Assembly (NCBI GenBank): GCA_017408325.1
Contig: JAFQUW010000032.1
Location: 1 to 13,244, forward strand
Reading direction: 5' to 3'
DNA from: Clostridia bacterium
Lineage (GTDB): Bacteria; Bacillota; Clostridia; Oscillospirales; SIG627
DNA length: 13,244 bases
The position numbers and the translations under genes are program-made. Positions 13,052 to 13,244 of this stretch are shown piece after piece. The notes beneath the pieces are model-generated. The model had not been told where the DNA came from and did no database searches. It worked only from the letters and a program-made list of their open reading frames with translations. Position 1 is the stretch's first letter. Each line of letters begins with the position of its first letter.

Positions 13052-13244
13052 GTGAAAGCCGACTGCAAACTCGGTTTCCACATGACTTGGGCCTATCAGG
13101 CGAACGCGAACCACTCCGACTTCCCCAAATACTCCAGAAATCAGATGACGATGTACAACTCCATCACCAACGCCGTTCAGCAGTGCGTGGTCTCCCGCGG
13201 TGACTTCGATTTCATCCTCCCCGCCGGAACCGCCATTCAGAACA
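13052..13244 (+). pseudogene. continuation of the DUF4886 gene after the TAG, running off the window
   Basis: Directly after the TAG the same frame stays open for 64 codons to the window edge. It encodes VKADCKLGFHMTWAYQ, then RNQMTMYNSITNAVQQ and FDFILPAGTAIQN, segments I recognise as the second part of DUF4886 proteins. No frameshift is needed to join it to the upstream part, so a single codon separates the halves. A GTG follows the TAG at once, but no good Shine-Dalgarno site supports an independent start. Confidence 0.8.

Noticed and set aside
12137..13114. 325-codon minus-strand open frame opposite the DUF4886 gene
   Set aside because: A Val/Gly-rich shadow that crosses a terminator and a consensus promoter of the plus strand, with no family resemblance.
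1..13244. Insertion sequence, prophage, CRISPR array, tRNA or rRNA
   Set aside because: No transposase or integrase motifs, regular spaced repeats, cloverleaf-forming segments or rRNA-like sequence were seen on either strand.

Overview
The window reads as chromosome from a spore-forming, fairly high-GC member of the Clostridia (Firmicutes), probably gut-associated. The grounds are a complete spoIIA sporulation operon (spoIIAA, spoIIAB, sigF), consensus sigma-A promoters, strong Shine-Dalgarno sites, Gram-positive secretion and lipoprotein signals, and families common in gut Clostridia (InlB-type repeats, DUF4886, a 35-residue peptide of the KKYxxPE type). No phage, transposon, CRISPR, tRNA or rRNA signature was found.

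Layout. Positions 1-196 hold three hairpins and no gene. Positions 197-3061 (minus) encode a 954-residue secreted protein with a LamG-like N-terminus and three InlB-type repeats near the C-terminus. It has its own promoter and a roughly 195-nt GC-rich leader. Positions 3062-3593 are a divergent regulatory region. A stand-alone 35-residue peptide gene follows at 3594-3701, with its own consensus promoter and terminator. Its terminator faces the 21-bp terminator of a minus-strand Gfo/Idh/MocA oxidoreductase (3849-4934). Positions 5046-6441 (minus) hold the spoIIA operon, whose genes overlap by a few bases.

Positions 6442-6553 are a divergent control region: a perfect Spo0A box (TGTCGAA) lies between the spoIIA promoter candidate and a perfect consensus sigma-A promoter pointing right. 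That promoter drives a tight five-gene operon (6554-12198): S66 LD-carboxypeptidase, M20 PepV-like dipeptidase, CofE-like gamma-glutamyl ligase-fold protein, membrane-anchored SGNH hydrolase and a paralogous SGNH lipoprotein, closed by a terminator at 12208. A further lipoprotein gene (DUF4886, also SGNH-like) starts at 12332 from its own promoter. It is broken by an in-frame TAG at 13049, after which the same reading frame continues with conserved family sequence to the window edge.

How the genes may fit together (inference): the five-gene operon looks like a cell-wall peptide trimming or salvage set. It would combine peptidoglycan stem-peptide carboxypeptidase, cytosolic dipeptidase, an amino-acid ligase-like enzyme and two surface esterase-like proteins. 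Its placement back to back with spoIIA across a Spo0A box suggests possible co-regulation with entry into sporulation. This operon, the orphan peptide and the amber-interrupted lipoprotein are the parts most worth a second look.
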